A stretch of 64,000 bases of DNA from Brachionus manjavacas (Eukaryota; Rotifera; Eurotatoria; Ploima; Brachionidae), in NCBI GenBank assembly GCA_019054805.1, contig JAHQIY010000004.1:186001-250000 (forward strand), in the 5' to 3' direction. The stretch's first letter is position 1. The number at the start of each line of letters is the position of its first letter. The position numbers and the translations under genes were made by a program. Shown here piece by piece: positions 43,011-54,577 of this stretch. The notes under the pieces are model-generated. The model made no database searches and was not told the origin of the DNA. It saw nothing but the letters and a program-made list of their open reading frames with translations.

Positions 43011-45527
43011 TTATTTTTTATTTATAGAGGAACATAAACAATGTAGCAATGACTTCGAACAGTTATGACACTTGTCTACTTTAGAAATATGAATATTTGG
43101 AACATGAAACATTCGACCACAATACATGCATGATTTTTTACGATTACAATTTGGATTCTTAATAAAAAAATTAAATCAATATAAAATCAGAAAAGTTCAT
43201 CATACAAAACGCGAATTACACAATTGATCATTACCAGTTGGAGTCGCAAACGAAGGTGGTGATGTATCATTAATCTTAAAAAAAATAATTTTTGTTATTC
43301 TTTTCTATAAACAGCTAATAAAATAACAATTTGATCAATAAATATTTTATTTTTAAGATTCTTTAAATGAAAAAAAACTTCTTTATTATCAGAAAATGAC
43401 ACTTTGTTGTCAAATTTTTGCTTATTTAAAAATTTTAATTTTCCTGGTGAAAAATAATTTCTTGTAAACGATTTTAAGAATAGAGGACAAGATAAAATTG
43501 AATAGTGTGTTTTATATTTTGGATTGACACTACCAATGCCGCTACAAAAACAAAAACCACAATTTCTCTTCTTCCTAATCTAAAAATGTATTCATTAAAA
43601 TCAAAATTTAAAAATTTTTACAAATTAGCAATTTATTTGTTAAAGACAAATATTTTAGCTAATTTTTAAATATATAAAAAAAGGTACCTGATTAAAAGTA
43701 CGAGGAGTCGAATTCGGAGTCAAGATTTTTGAAAATCCAAGATTTGAATCATCAAACAAATTTGATGAAAATTTAGGTGAAAGAATAAAACTTTGTTGAG
43801 CAACAGTGGATTTCTCTTTTTCAAAATGATCAATTTTAAATTGTAAAAATTGATTCTTCCTGACTATTTCATCGTTTGAGTCAATTTTCTGTAACAGAGA
43901 ATGCTTAAAAAGAATATTTAAAAATAATAAAAAAAAACTTATAATATATTACATTTTCGTCAATATAGCTCAGATTTTTTTGATGCAATCGTTGATTTTC
44001 TTTACTCAATGACTCAACATGTAATTTGAAAAAATTGCCATGAAGATTTGTATTTTCAAACTTAAGAAAAATTTAAATTTATTTCTAAATTTTTGTAAGA
44101 TTAAAGTTTCACATTTTCTCTTTCAAGATTATTTATTGTCTCATTTAGCTTTGATTTTTCAAGTTTATTTTCATTATTGTTGACTTTAAAATGCTCATTT
44201 GATGTTGAAGCTCTTCGATGGAACTGCTAGATGTAGTAAATTCGAGCTTAAAATGAAAAAAAAAATTAATAAAAAAAAATTTTTAAAATATAAAAAAACA
44301 TTTTTTGACTCAAGCGTTTGTATTTTCTGCTTGAGTTTAATATTTTCTTGTTCAGCTAAGACCATAGAGGATCCGAGGCTTTCACATTGCTGAGTTAGTT
44401 CATTATTTATTTCATTTGATTGTTGTAGCTCAATTTCTTTTTTCTTTTTTTCTTCAATTAATTCATATTTCTCTATATTCATGATTTCATCACTGAAATT
44501 GTCCATGTTTCTTTTTTCTTGTTCCTTTATTTCCATATTTTTTTCTAAATATTCAATTTTTTTGAGTTGTTCATGAAAAAATGGACATTGAGATAGCACA
44601 AAATGTTTTCTCTTCTTTAAGTCTTTATTTTCATTGCCATCACAGTTTGGGAAAGGACAGCATTTTTTTTTCTTTTATTTTATCATTTAAAAGTTTATTT
44701 TCCTCTTCCAATTTAACAATTTCATCTTTTAATTCCACATTTTTTTTTAAATTTTATATTTTAGTTAAATCTTGCATATTTATGATTTTCCATAATATTT
44801 TTTACTTTTTTGATCAAATTACTTCTTCTATCTAGATTGGTTATTTTATCAATTAGATTTTTATTTTCATCGAAACTTTGTTCTAGTCTTGCTTCTATTT
44901 GATAGTGCTCTTTTTCACAGAATTTAACAAACTGATTTGTACTATCTTTCTGTGCTTGCTAAATGAAATTTTATTTTTATTAATAAGGAAAAAAATAATT
45001 TGAATGGTTTCTTCAATACTTCTTTTTCTTGGACATTTTCTAACTTTGATTTGAGTTCTTCATTTTCTTTGACAGAAATATATAGCTTTGTTTCAATTTC
45101 TTTACATTCCGACAGAAGCATTTCAAATTTTGACTAAATTTTTTCCAAAAAGTTTTTTAGGTCATTATTCTCAGTTAGAATTTCATTAAAATCCTGCATA
45201 TTAAACGATATGTTGAAAAGATCATCATTTTTAGTAAAATGATTAGTATTAGGTTGAACATCAATCAAACGACTGCTTTGAAACAACTTGATATTTTTTG
45301 TTGGAGTTTGCTTAAAAGCAATGTTTACAATCGTACTTCCAATTTGTTCTTTAATTGGCAATTCACTTATACAAGAAATTTAAAAAAAAACTATCAAAAT
45401 TTTACTTAAAAATGAACAAACTTTTTTCCAATTAAATTCTCTGATAAAACAATAGTTTTATCTGGCTGAGCATTTGCAATGCTTTCTGAGCTGAGCTCAA
45501 GCGAACTTTGCTTTTTTTTTGATTTTT
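43011..45527 (-). pseudogene. Coiled-coil protein with MYT1-type zinc fingers, multi-exon, damaged
   Basis: Minus-strand exons with GT..AG borders: 45422-45527, 45020-45365, about 44640-44958, to 44300, 44113-44246, 43953-44060, 43688-43903, 43379-43579, 43206-43274, 43011-43157. Long heptad-like Glu/Lys/Asn segments alternate with zinc clusters. Two match the MYT1-type C-x4-5-C-x-G..H-x5-CP form: CPFPNCDGN..KHFVLSQCPFFH near 44650-44570, and CGFCFCSGIGS, KYKTHYSILSCPLF near 43540-43480. A third cluster ends the protein (CMYCGRMFH, CHNCSKS, CLCS). MYT1-type fingers bind DNA. Damage: a TAG near 45130, a frame change and TAA near 44740, and a frame change in an A9 run near 44670. The first exon was not found. 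It lies 0.6 kb outside the 17 kb element. Confidence 0.6.
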
Positions 45528-45961
45528 CTAGAGTGAAAAGGTTTATTGTTTTTTTTTTTTTTAATTTTTGGAAAATAAAAATTTGTTTATAACGGATATA
45601 AAAAAACGTGTTTAGGAAAACGTGGTTGATTAAAATTTAATTAAATCTGTGATAAAAAAATTTGAGAACATGTATAAAATTTTTAATGGATAGCCTAAAT
45701 AATATTGTAAGGGATAAATTATTTTTTTATGCAAAAATTACAACCCAAGAATCAAAGCATCCAGCATTAAATCCAACAAATATAAAATGTTGAAAAAAAA
45801 GTCTGTTTTTTTTCCATGGTCACCTTAATTCCATCTTAATTGTGAATTTAGCCAATTTTTTACAATGTTAAATATGTAATTAATCTTATATATGATAAAA
45901 CTAATTCTGTTTTTTTCCTTTGAAGAAATTAATTCTTTTTTTTTAAGCCCTAGATTAAACA

Positions 45962-46122
45962 ATGAACAACATTAATAGTTTATTTAAATTAACTATAGAA
46001 TTGTGTAAAGAATATGTTATAGATGACCTTTCTTCTGTTCCATTTTCTGAAAATATTGATTCTATTTGGTCAATTATCTGTTTTCAATATTTTCATAACA
46101 ATGATATAAAAAATTTGACAAA
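45962..46122 (+). pseudogene. 5' part of a gene cut by the 17 kb element
   Basis: ATG-initiated frame (MNNINSLFKLTIELCKEYVI, DSIWSIICFQYFHNNDIKN) that enters the left TIR at 46123 and stops there at 46153. The pattern of hydrophobic residues resembles the F-box or leucine-rich-repeat helix region of substrate adaptors, but this is only a resemblance. The frame beyond the right TIR (63411 onward) could be its continuation. Confidence 0.4.
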
Positions 46123-46935
46123 TATATGGCAAGAATTTTTTTCTATTATATAATTTCAATGGTGCTTTTAAAGTTTAAAATGCCCGGCTTTTTTCGATTT
46201 CTAGACAATTATTAATAGGTATTGATATAGCTAATTAGTCAAAAAATATGAAAATTAAGTCATTTTTGAACTTTATCTTTTACTAGAGATAAATTTAATC
46301 AATTAATTTTTTATGAAATTTAAAAATTTTTAACAAGTAAAATTGTTAAGTTTTTATTGTTAGTTATATTAAAATTTTTTCATATAGATAAAATTTTATT
46401 TTTGGAATTTCTATCCTTATGATATTTGCTATTAAATAAATTTTTTGAATAATGAAAAAAGCATTATAAGAAACCTTTTTTAAATTTTCTGATTCCATAG
46501 GCATTGCATTTGTCTATAATTTTAATATAAAATAAAGTTATTGATTATCTTAGTTTATCAATATTATCGAATATTCCGCAAACTTTCGTTTAGATTTTTG
46601 TTTGTTTATATTTAAATTAACCAATATAAAAATTTTATCAATTTTTGACGATCAGTTTTTTAATTATATCGATTTTTGCATGATCAACATTTTTGTTTCT
46701 AAAAAACCATTAAAAAGAATTTTTATCTACTTTTAAACATTCTTGGTTATTTTCCTATAATAACTTAAATTAAAATTCTTAATCAAAATTAATTTTAGTA
46801 TTTATAATAGACCATTTCAGCTTGAGCCACTCAAACGATTCCGTAACATAGAACTGTAGTAAAGTATCGTCGTTATCTCAACTTAAAACCAATCTGTTCA
46901 GCCGTCCAATGAGACTGAACCATATGTCTTAAGTA
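46123..46935 (+). repeat. Left terminal inverted repeat
   Basis: Inverted copy of 62512-63410. The outer 535 bases are near-identical and the inner part diverged, ending with gtcttaagtaagctgt. No reading frame inside. Confidence 0.9.
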
Positions 46936-47577
46936 AGCTGTCAACTTTTTTTAAGAAACTTTTTGTAATTTTACACTAAACAATAGTAATTTTTCGAAAA
47001 ATAAAATATAGTTTTTATAAAATATAAATATAAAAATTTTATTTTACTTATTTTCCACTTTCCGGCGTAAATTTTCGCATGTCAAAAAAATATTTTGAAT
47101 TAAAAATAAACTTAAAATATTTATTATAATTTTTAAAATTAAAGATTGCTTTGTGTTAAATAATTGAAACTATTAAGCTAAATTGGCGATTAAAATATTT
47201 TAGATTAATAAAAATTGATTAAAAATTTTTTTAAAAATATTTTTTTTTAAATGTGAATAAAATCTGCTTTTAAATGTTGCTTCGTAATCAATCCAAATGA
47301 ATTTTTACATTTTTGCCAGAAAATTTAATAATGTTTATTTCAATTGGATTACATTGTTTCATCTATTTGAGATTATCTAATTAAATTTACTTTAAAAATA
47401 TCCAGTTCGATTTTTTATTATTAGAATCTTAAATTAAATATTTAATTTAAGATTCTAATAATACGTAAAATTTTCCATGGAAAATTTTACGTCACAGTTG
47501 CTATGCTGATGTAGGGAAAAATGCTAGAGTAAATCATGTCTTGCTGTTTTTGATTGTTTTTATTTACTAATAAAAAG
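46936..47577. other. Non-coding left arm of 17 kb element
   Basis: AT-rich. A perfect 22-base inverted repeat at about 47428-47464 (attaaatatttaatttaag core) and a ttttccatggaaaatttta palindrome near 47470. 47490-47560 is homologous, inverted, to 59770-59820. Confidence 0.5.
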
Positions 47578-48001
47578 CAGTCTTGTATAAAAGTCACAAG
47601 TCAAGTGCAAGTCAGGACTTTGACTTTTTTTAAAAAAAGGAATTAAAATATATAAAAAAATTATAAGTCTTGAATTTTATTATTAAGGGAAAAATAAAAT
47701 TATTTGTTAAAATTTCTTTTTCAATGTAAATATTGAAACATGATTTTTTAAACAATTCACATAATTGACCTATTCTTGTTAAGTGAATTTATTAATAAAA
47801 AAAAAAAAAATAATAGATATTAATCAAACAAAATAAAAGAAATAAAATAATATATAAAAAATAAAATTTATGACTAGTAATTTTTAAATTTTTGAAACAA
47901 GTTGAGACTTGTTATTTTTTAAAAATTTATTTTCAATCCAAGTCATACTTGGACTTGTTTTTGACTTGTTCAGATTTTTTTCTGATTTTTATACAAGTCT
48001 G
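47578..48001. mobile_element. 424-bp hAT-like MITE in left arm
   Basis: Tips CAGTCTTGTATAAAAGTC and, as reverse complement of the right end, CAGACTTGTATAAAAATC. Flanking octamers ATAAAAAG (47570-47577) and GTAAAAAG (48002-48009) differ at one base. Internal acttg/caagt words. The homologous right arm (near 59760) lacks it, giving an empty-site comparison. Related to 17102-18092. Confidence 0.8.
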
Positions 48002-48181
48002 GTAAAAAGCAATAAAACAATAAACAAAAATTGAGTAAATTTATGCCACTGTTTTAAGCTCTCTTGGTGGCGATTAAAGTATTTTATTTCAATTTTAAAG
48101 ATAAATTAGATAATCTAATTAAAAGCATCTTTTTTAAACTTCAAACTTATTTATTAAAAATTAATAATATAAAAAAAATTT

Positions 48182-48430
48182 TTATTCCTTGAAAATAGCC
48201 TCAGCATCTTTTTTAAGGATAAAAGTAAGTATAAATGCACTTGTTTCTTCTTCAATTACAAAATTTAGACCGATTACTTCCTCTTTTAGGCTTTTTGAGA
48301 CTTTATTGTCATCAAATTTATACCTGTTGTCTTCGCAATTTATGAATTTCTCCAATATGAAAAATAACTGCATTAAAATAGAATATATGTGATTCCAACC
48401 ATTTGGAAGTATTTGAAGTATAAACAATTT
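48182..48430 (-). pseudogene. Inverted, broken copy of USP C-terminus
   Basis: Ends YKFDDNKVSKSLKEEVIGLN to DAEAIFKE, closely matching the USP at 59.46-59.59 kb. Upstream the homology (HIFYFNAVIFHIGEIHK) is in another frame, and the codons for the catalytic-His box GHYVIYINP are deleted. It cannot encode an active protease. Part of the long inverted homology between the element arms. Confidence 0.8.
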
Positions 48431-48652
48431 CTTCCCAGAAAAAAGACTTAAAAGTTGGCTATAAAATTAAACTATTGTCAATAAAATGATATTTTTATAG
48501 GACAAAAATTACTTAAATAAAAATAATAATTTGGTATAATAAATATTATATTTATTTATTTGTTAAATTTGATTAAATATAATTTAAAATATTTGATTAA
48601 ATAAAACTAAAAATATTAATAATATATAAAAAAAAAATGAAATTATTATGAC

Positions 48653-49726
48653 CTAAAACTCTTCTGTATCAGATTCCGGCAATCTAGCTTCACGTTTATA
48701 TTTTTCAATAAAAAATTGATTTTGCGCATCTTTGTTTATTTTGAATCGCATATCTCGTGATCCGTCAACATTTTTTCCATGTTGAAGATATTTTTTTCTA
48801 TTATATTTTTTTGTCATGTTAGGCGTTCCATCCATATTGAAATCACGACATTCCAATAAATCACGCAACAAAAAACCATTGAATTCTGGCTCAATTAATG
48901 TGCTTTGTAGATTTGGAAGAAAATTGTTTCTTGAACTCTTTAAATTTAAAAAACTTTTAATTTTAATGCTTGATAATTAAAAACAATTTAAGTTACTGTC
49001 TCCATTCTTATTGAATTTGGATCTTTATTTACCTTGAAGCTTTTGTTTCTGCTATGATCAACCTATAAGATAAAAATAGAATAACTTTAAAATTTCAAAA
49101 CAAAAAAAAGTACATTTTCTTCAACTTTTACATAACTAGTACTTGTGTTTTGGATCTTAGATGTGCCATAATTTTTAGGAGGATAATTTTTTTTTTCTTC
49201 ATCAATAATTTTAATTGCCTTTTTTCTTCTAAACCTCTACACCCTTCATTTACATTTAACTTTTTAGACAATATTTCCTTTATTAAATAAAAAAAATGTT
49301 TTAAGACTGAAAATGATAAAATAAGAGTACCTGTTGCCTACAAACTTTATCAAGTTTTATTTGCTGGGTTTCATACTTTTCCAAAAGATTAAAATAAAAT
49401 TTTCTAAGTTTTTTAAGTTTTTCGTCTTGAATTAAAATAATTGCTGCAAAGTCCATATTTCTTTCGATGAGTTTGGTTGAATTATCTTTATTTTTATGAG
49501 AACCACCAAAATGAGTTTCTAAAACTGAAACATTATTAGAACCTTCACATAGATTTTCAAAAGCTTGATCAATGCTGCTTAAACATTCCTGGTCATCGAA
49601 TAAAAAATTGTCATGCGGAACACAATGTTCTGAATTAAAATTTCCCTCCTTAATATCACCATTTTTCATTTTTTCCTTAATCTTGTCTACCACATCAATA
49701 AAATCATCACAAACATAAGGTTTCAT
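48653..49726 (-). CDS. Element cargo gene, unrecognised, several exons
   Basis: ATG at 49724-49726 (MKPYVCDDFIDVVDKIKEKM). Exon 1 (49331-49726) is acidic then helical, with LRKFYFNLLEKYETQQIKL at its end and a donor cag|gtactc. Exon 2 begins after ttaataaag and passes from NEGCRGLEEK into a second frame (KIIDEEKKNYPPKNYGTSK) within an A run, so one base is gained or lost. A short exon (VDHSRNKSFK) follows. The last exon (48653-48943) reads LIEPEFNGFLLRDLLECRD, GTPNMTKKYNRKK and RLPESDTEEF then TAG. No known domain. Same strand and spacing style as the two genes upstream of it. Confidence 0.5.
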
Positions 49727-50049
49727 CGTTGCATTTGAATCGAGAAATAGTTGTTTTTTTTTTAATTCATTTTTAAAGAAAATTTTAAATAATCTTAAAA
49801 TTTATAATGAATGTAAAAAAACTTGTATGGACTCAAAAAAGTTAACAAGCAGTTTAGACTAATTACTGGGAAAGGCACTTGCATCCTTCACTTTTTAATT
49901 TTTCAACATGCTTTAAACACGTTTTAGTTAAAAAAGAGAGTTTTTAATTTGTTTAAAAAACAATAACTGATTTTTAAACTATTAAGGTTAAATAACGAAA
50001 CAAAAAATTTAACAACAAAATTAATTTATTATTTTAAATAATTACATGA

Positions 50050-50445
50050 TTATTGATTAATAATTTGATTTTCTAAACATTTAATTTTGCTGTCTTTTTC
50101 AATCACAATTGCCTTTAAATGCTCAACTTCTTCTTCAAGCTTCCTGATATTTGGATTAATTATTATCAAATCAGAAGGTTTTAAAATAATCGAATAAAAT
50201 TGATTTTTTGTTTTTTCTTTAAACAAATTTCTTGTTTTACCACCTTTTTTAAACCAAGATCGTTTAATTGATACAAATTTTGAGGTTATATTTTTTTCTA
50301 ATGACGATGAAAGCGGATTTTGAAGCTTTAACTTGAATTTACTTTCGATATGCATTGATAATTCAATTAACAAACGTTTATTAATTGTATAATTATTCAT
50401 TTTAAGACTCGTGAAAATAATTTCTTTGCCTATTTTGATTTCCAT
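50050..50445 (-). CDS. Element cargo gene, 131 codons, basic with C-terminal coiled coil
   Basis: Single exon, ATG at 50443-50445 (MEIKIGKEIIFTSLKMNNYT). The middle is Lys/Arg-rich (SIKRSWFKKGGKTRN). The last 30 residues form a heptad pattern (LEEEVEHLKAIVIEKDSKIK). It may bind DNA or act as a multimerising partner; no family recognised. Lies between two other minus-strand genes of the 17 kb element. Confidence 0.5.
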   Translation of the reverse strand: MEIKIGKEIIFTSLKMNNYTINKRLLIELSMHIESKFKLKLQNPLSSSLEKNITSKFVSIKRSWFKKGGKTRNLFKEKTKNQFYSIILKPSDLIIINPNIRKLEEEVEHLKAIVIEKDSKIKCLENQIINQ

Positions 50446-50705
50446 ATTTTTAATTTAATTCTGAAATTTAGATTCTTTGATTAAATAGCAATTGTTGCTG
50501 GTCTACAAGAATTCATAATCTTTTTGTTGAAACTTCAGGCTAATAACTCACGTGAATATTTTTTATTAAAAAACTTGGTTTCGGAATACAATGTTAAAGG
50601 CTTTAAAAAAAATGAATATAATAAAAATTTTATTTAAATTTAAATCAATAGATAAATATTTTGCTAAAATAAATTTGTAAAATTTGATAAATAAAAAAAA
50701 TAACT

Positions 50706-51600
50706 AATAAAATTTGCTTCTTTTAAATTCATCGAATTGTTCTGGTTTATTGTAGCTTTTTTTGATCTTTAGATTAATTAATCCCTTTTCATCGCTTCTC
50801 GATTTAGCGTTTTTTTGACAAATTATCTCTGATTTTACCGTTTCTTCTTTTGTAACATTCTAAATTGAATTTTTTTTACAAAATATACAAAATTACAATT
50901 TTTTTTTTTAAATACTATCATTGCCAAACTTGAATATTTTGATTCAACCGATAAAGACTTGATTTCTTTAGTAAAAATATTACTGATGCTATTATTGCAT
51001 AAGGAATTTGCTTGAAATTGTCTTGAATTCAAATTTTGATTGTCTGTTTTTTCAAGATCATTCATTTTTAAAATTCGCACTGATTGACCTGTCGAAGAAT
51101 GCAAATTTGAACTTATTGGTGAGTAAGATGTGATTTTATCTAATTTAAGCAAGTTGAGATTTTCATCTTGATAAAACAGTGAATAAAAATCAGTCTGTGT
51201 TCCTGAGCTTTCGGTTTCAATCTTATTAACATGCATTTCATCCAAATTTAAATTCAAACTACCCAAATCACCTAAACTCTTACTTCTTATTAAAAATTTT
51301 GATCTGAGATTTGGGTTGAGATTCAAATTATTATTTTGAATGAATAAATTTGGAAATTGTATTCCACATTCGTAATTCTTTTCAATCTTCATTTTTTTAG
51401 GGTCATTTTTAATTTTATCAAGATGAAATCTTGTATAGTGAGCTTTAAGTCGATCTGAAAAGTCTGTTTTCCATTTTGGATTGCAATAAAGACACTGATA
51501 CTTTTCCTGAAAGAAACACATTTATATTATGCTTTTTTCATAAATAATAAATTACGCTGGTGGTAGTGATGTTTGATGAGCTACTATTTGTTCTTTTCAT
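50706..51600 (-). CDS. Element cargo gene with C2H2 zinc finger
   Basis: Exon 1 starts at ATG 51598-51600 (MKRTNSSSSNITTTS) and ends at donor gtaattta. Exon 2 (to about 50915) begins after tttctttcag with YQCLYCNPKWKTDFSDRLKA and HYTRFHLDK, one C2H2 finger (C-x2-C-x15-H-x4-H). A Ser/Asn-rich, disordered stretch follows (SLGDLGSLNLNLDE, SSGTQTDFYS). After a third intron ending caatttag, exon 3 (50706-50860) encodes NVTKEETVKSEIICQKN and ends RSKFY, stop. A single finger with a disordered tail suggests a DNA-binding accessory factor. Divergent from the transposase gene across a 3 kb spacer. Confidence 0.6.
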
Positions 51601-54577
51601 TCTTGAATATATAATCTTTTATGAAAATCTTTCTCGTTTTTTATAGAAAATATAATTTTAAAAGCTAAGCAATCCTTCAAGAAGTTGATTATTCTTAATT
51701 TTTCAACATGCCAATTTCTAACAAATAATCAAATTTTTTATTGTGAAATTTAATAAAACAAAATGGTTGCTTGAAAATTTTATTTAAAAAATTTTTTAGA
51801 TTTTTTTGACAACTCTAACATGAATTTAAAACAACGCCCAGCGTTGTGCATGTCTATACCAAGCATATATAGCCAATCTATAAAAAATTCTTTGTTTTTC
51901 TTTAAAATTAACAATTGACCCATCATATCTGATAACTATTATGAAAAAAATAACACATTAAAAAAACATTTAACGAAATTAATGTATTGTTTTGCGCATT
52001 TTTTTGTATTAAGCAGATTATAATGCGCGCTTAAAGGAGATTTTCAATATTTCATTGGCTATTACCATGATGAATTCTTACGAATTATTGAAAATCGACT
52101 TTAAACCCACGTTAACAACGGTTTAATACTTTTTTGCAAAAATAATTTTTTGATATATTTTTAAGAAAGAATGGTAGTAAGAACTATGCGGTAAAGTAAT
52201 ACTCTAATATTAGTAGGCGAAACTACTATGCGCAAGCAGTAAGGATAATTATAACAAATTTACTTTGAAAAATCCATTCATTTTTAGAATTTTTGAATAT
52301 GCTGGTCCTATTCCTGCAATACAAATTATATCTAGTTCGGAAAAATTTTTGTTACTCAAATGTTTTTTCTTAAACATTTTTTAAATAGTCAAAAATAAAA
52401 AGAATAAAGGCTTATTATTTTAAATAAATCAACTATCCTTTTCGGAATTAATGAATTCATCTTATATTAAAATAAAATTTCAAAAGATTTCACAACTAAA
52501 ATTTTCATTTTGCCTAAATTCTAAAATTAGACCTTATTAACAGTTTAAGAAAAAATTCATTTATTTTATATCATATAAATTTTTCTTAAAATAGTTTTTT
52601 TAAGCTAGCAACCGTACGCTTGTACGCTTCACTGGTACGGTGTAAATTTACAATCACTGTTTGATTCAGAACTAATAATTTTTGGATAAATTTAATTTTA
52701 AGTTAATTTATTTTCCTGAAAACTTTTCAAATGTTAATGGTGAAGGAGAAGAAATTGATCTATTCACAGGAATAATATATTTTTAATAATAGATTCATTT
52801 TAATTTTTTGGTTTTAAATAAAAATTAAATTTTTAATTTGATTAAAAAGCTGAATCAAATTTTTATTATCGATGTATGAAACAGTGAACGATGAAAATAC
52901 AAAACCATTTTTCGATTTCTTAAATTTCTTTTCAAAACTCTTCAATATTTTGACTCTAATTGAGAAAAAATTAAAACCAAATTACTGTGCTTCAATGTTT
53001 TTTTTTACGAGTTTTGAGAAAATGCTGACCTTCCTTTTAATTTAAAATAAAATATAAAATTAACAATAATTTCATAAAACTTTAGATTTTGAAACAATTA
53101 AATTTATAAACTGTAATTTTGATAATCAAAAAAAAAAGACGCGTAACGTGTTTTAATTTTTCCGTCAGTTAGAGAAGAAAACTATCAATCATTTAGTACA
53201 AAAAAATTCAACGTGCAACGAAAAAATATTAAAAAGTTTGTTTCAAAAGCAAAAACAAATAATATCAAAAATACTGCTGAATGAAGTTTATATTAGCGGT
53301 TTTATAGAGATGAGATGACGGTCATTTAATATTAAGCTTTATTCAAAATGCATCAAATGACATGAGCTCAATTCCTTTAAGCGATATAAGTCAAAAGCAA
53401 TCAACATTCATGTAAAAAATTGAATAAAAGACTTTCAACTAACATAATAAAAAATATAAAATCCCGAAAAATATTGACAAAATATTTTTCAATCGTTTTG
53501 TCTATTTCATCGCAGCAAATGGATTTTTTGTAAAACAAGTCTTCTTCAAAGCATTTAAAAAAATTCAAGCAATCAGAAATTCTTAAGTTTTTGTAACAAT
53601 TGTTTCAGCAACCATCAAACATATTCAAAAACATGAATATGTCAAATAAATATAACAATTATTTCATTATTTTATCAAAATTGATTTTTTTTATTTATTT
53701 TGTGAACTTTTTTTATTTATTTTATCAAATTATGTTTTTATTAGGGATCTTATTATATTTGATGCTTATTGAAAAAAAAACATTCAAAAGAAGTTATTTC
53801 CAAAGTTAAAGCGGTGTTGCGCACACTGCTCTTGTGCGCTGGGTTCACAAGTTAAAAACGTCCCCTGGAAAACTCTTTTTGTTGTTTATTAGAAATAAGT
53901 AAAAATATTAAGAAATGTAAGAAATATTTTAAGAGCTCAAAAATTTAAAAATAAAATGTTTAAAAAAAATAAAAAGTTTAAAAAAGTTTAAAAAAAATAA
54001 AAATTTACTTTTGTGAAAATCATTAAACCTTTGTTTGTCTTGTTTTAAAAACCTTTTTGTCTCCTTTGGGCTTTTTTTATTTTAATAGTTTACTCAAAAG
54101 AATTTTTTCAATGGTGTAAGTTTAATTGTATTTTGATTAACAAAAATTTGCTAGAAGTGCAGCAAGGTAATAAAACTTTAAATTACTATCCGGGTGATTT
54201 GTGTATTCTTTTATAGGTAAACGACAGTTTACGCCATAAAAATGACATAAATTACATACTAGTAATTTATCGAGCATATTAAAAGGCTTGAAAATTCTCT
54301 TACAAAAAAGGAAGAAATATTAAATAAATTATTTTTTTCCATTTTTAATTTTTTTAATTTATTTCCTCGTCTAAATCAAATTAATTTTTGTAGTTGTTCA
54401 ATTATTTTTATTTAGTCACTTTATTCAAATTAAATCTATATTAAATCATAAGACAAATAAAGAGACAATAATCTTTTAAAAAGGCTATCCCAGTATAATC
54501 AAAAAAGAATAAAAACAATTTAAAAAAATTTTACAAATTTCACAAAAATTTTATACTAAAATTTTAGTTAACTGAAA
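51601..54577. other. Central spacer of 17 kb element
   Basis: Between the divergent gene sets. Mostly AT-rich. Short open segments occur at about 52870-53040 and 53160-53330 (LEKKTINHLVQKNSTCNEKI) without starts, possibly relics. A hydrophobic 69-codon frame at 53600-53809 has no ATG. A gtacgcttgtacgcttcactggtac direct/inverted cluster lies at 52612-52638. Confidence 0.4.

Noticed and set aside
53160-53330. Possible relic of a transposase with TINHLVQKNSTCNEK
   Set aside because: Resemblance to known C-terminal motifs is weak and interrupted by stops; mentioned only as spacer content.
53600-53809. Hydrophobic frame that could be a membrane peptide
   Set aside because: No ATG, T-rich low-complexity DNA produces Phe/Leu/Ile runs by chance.
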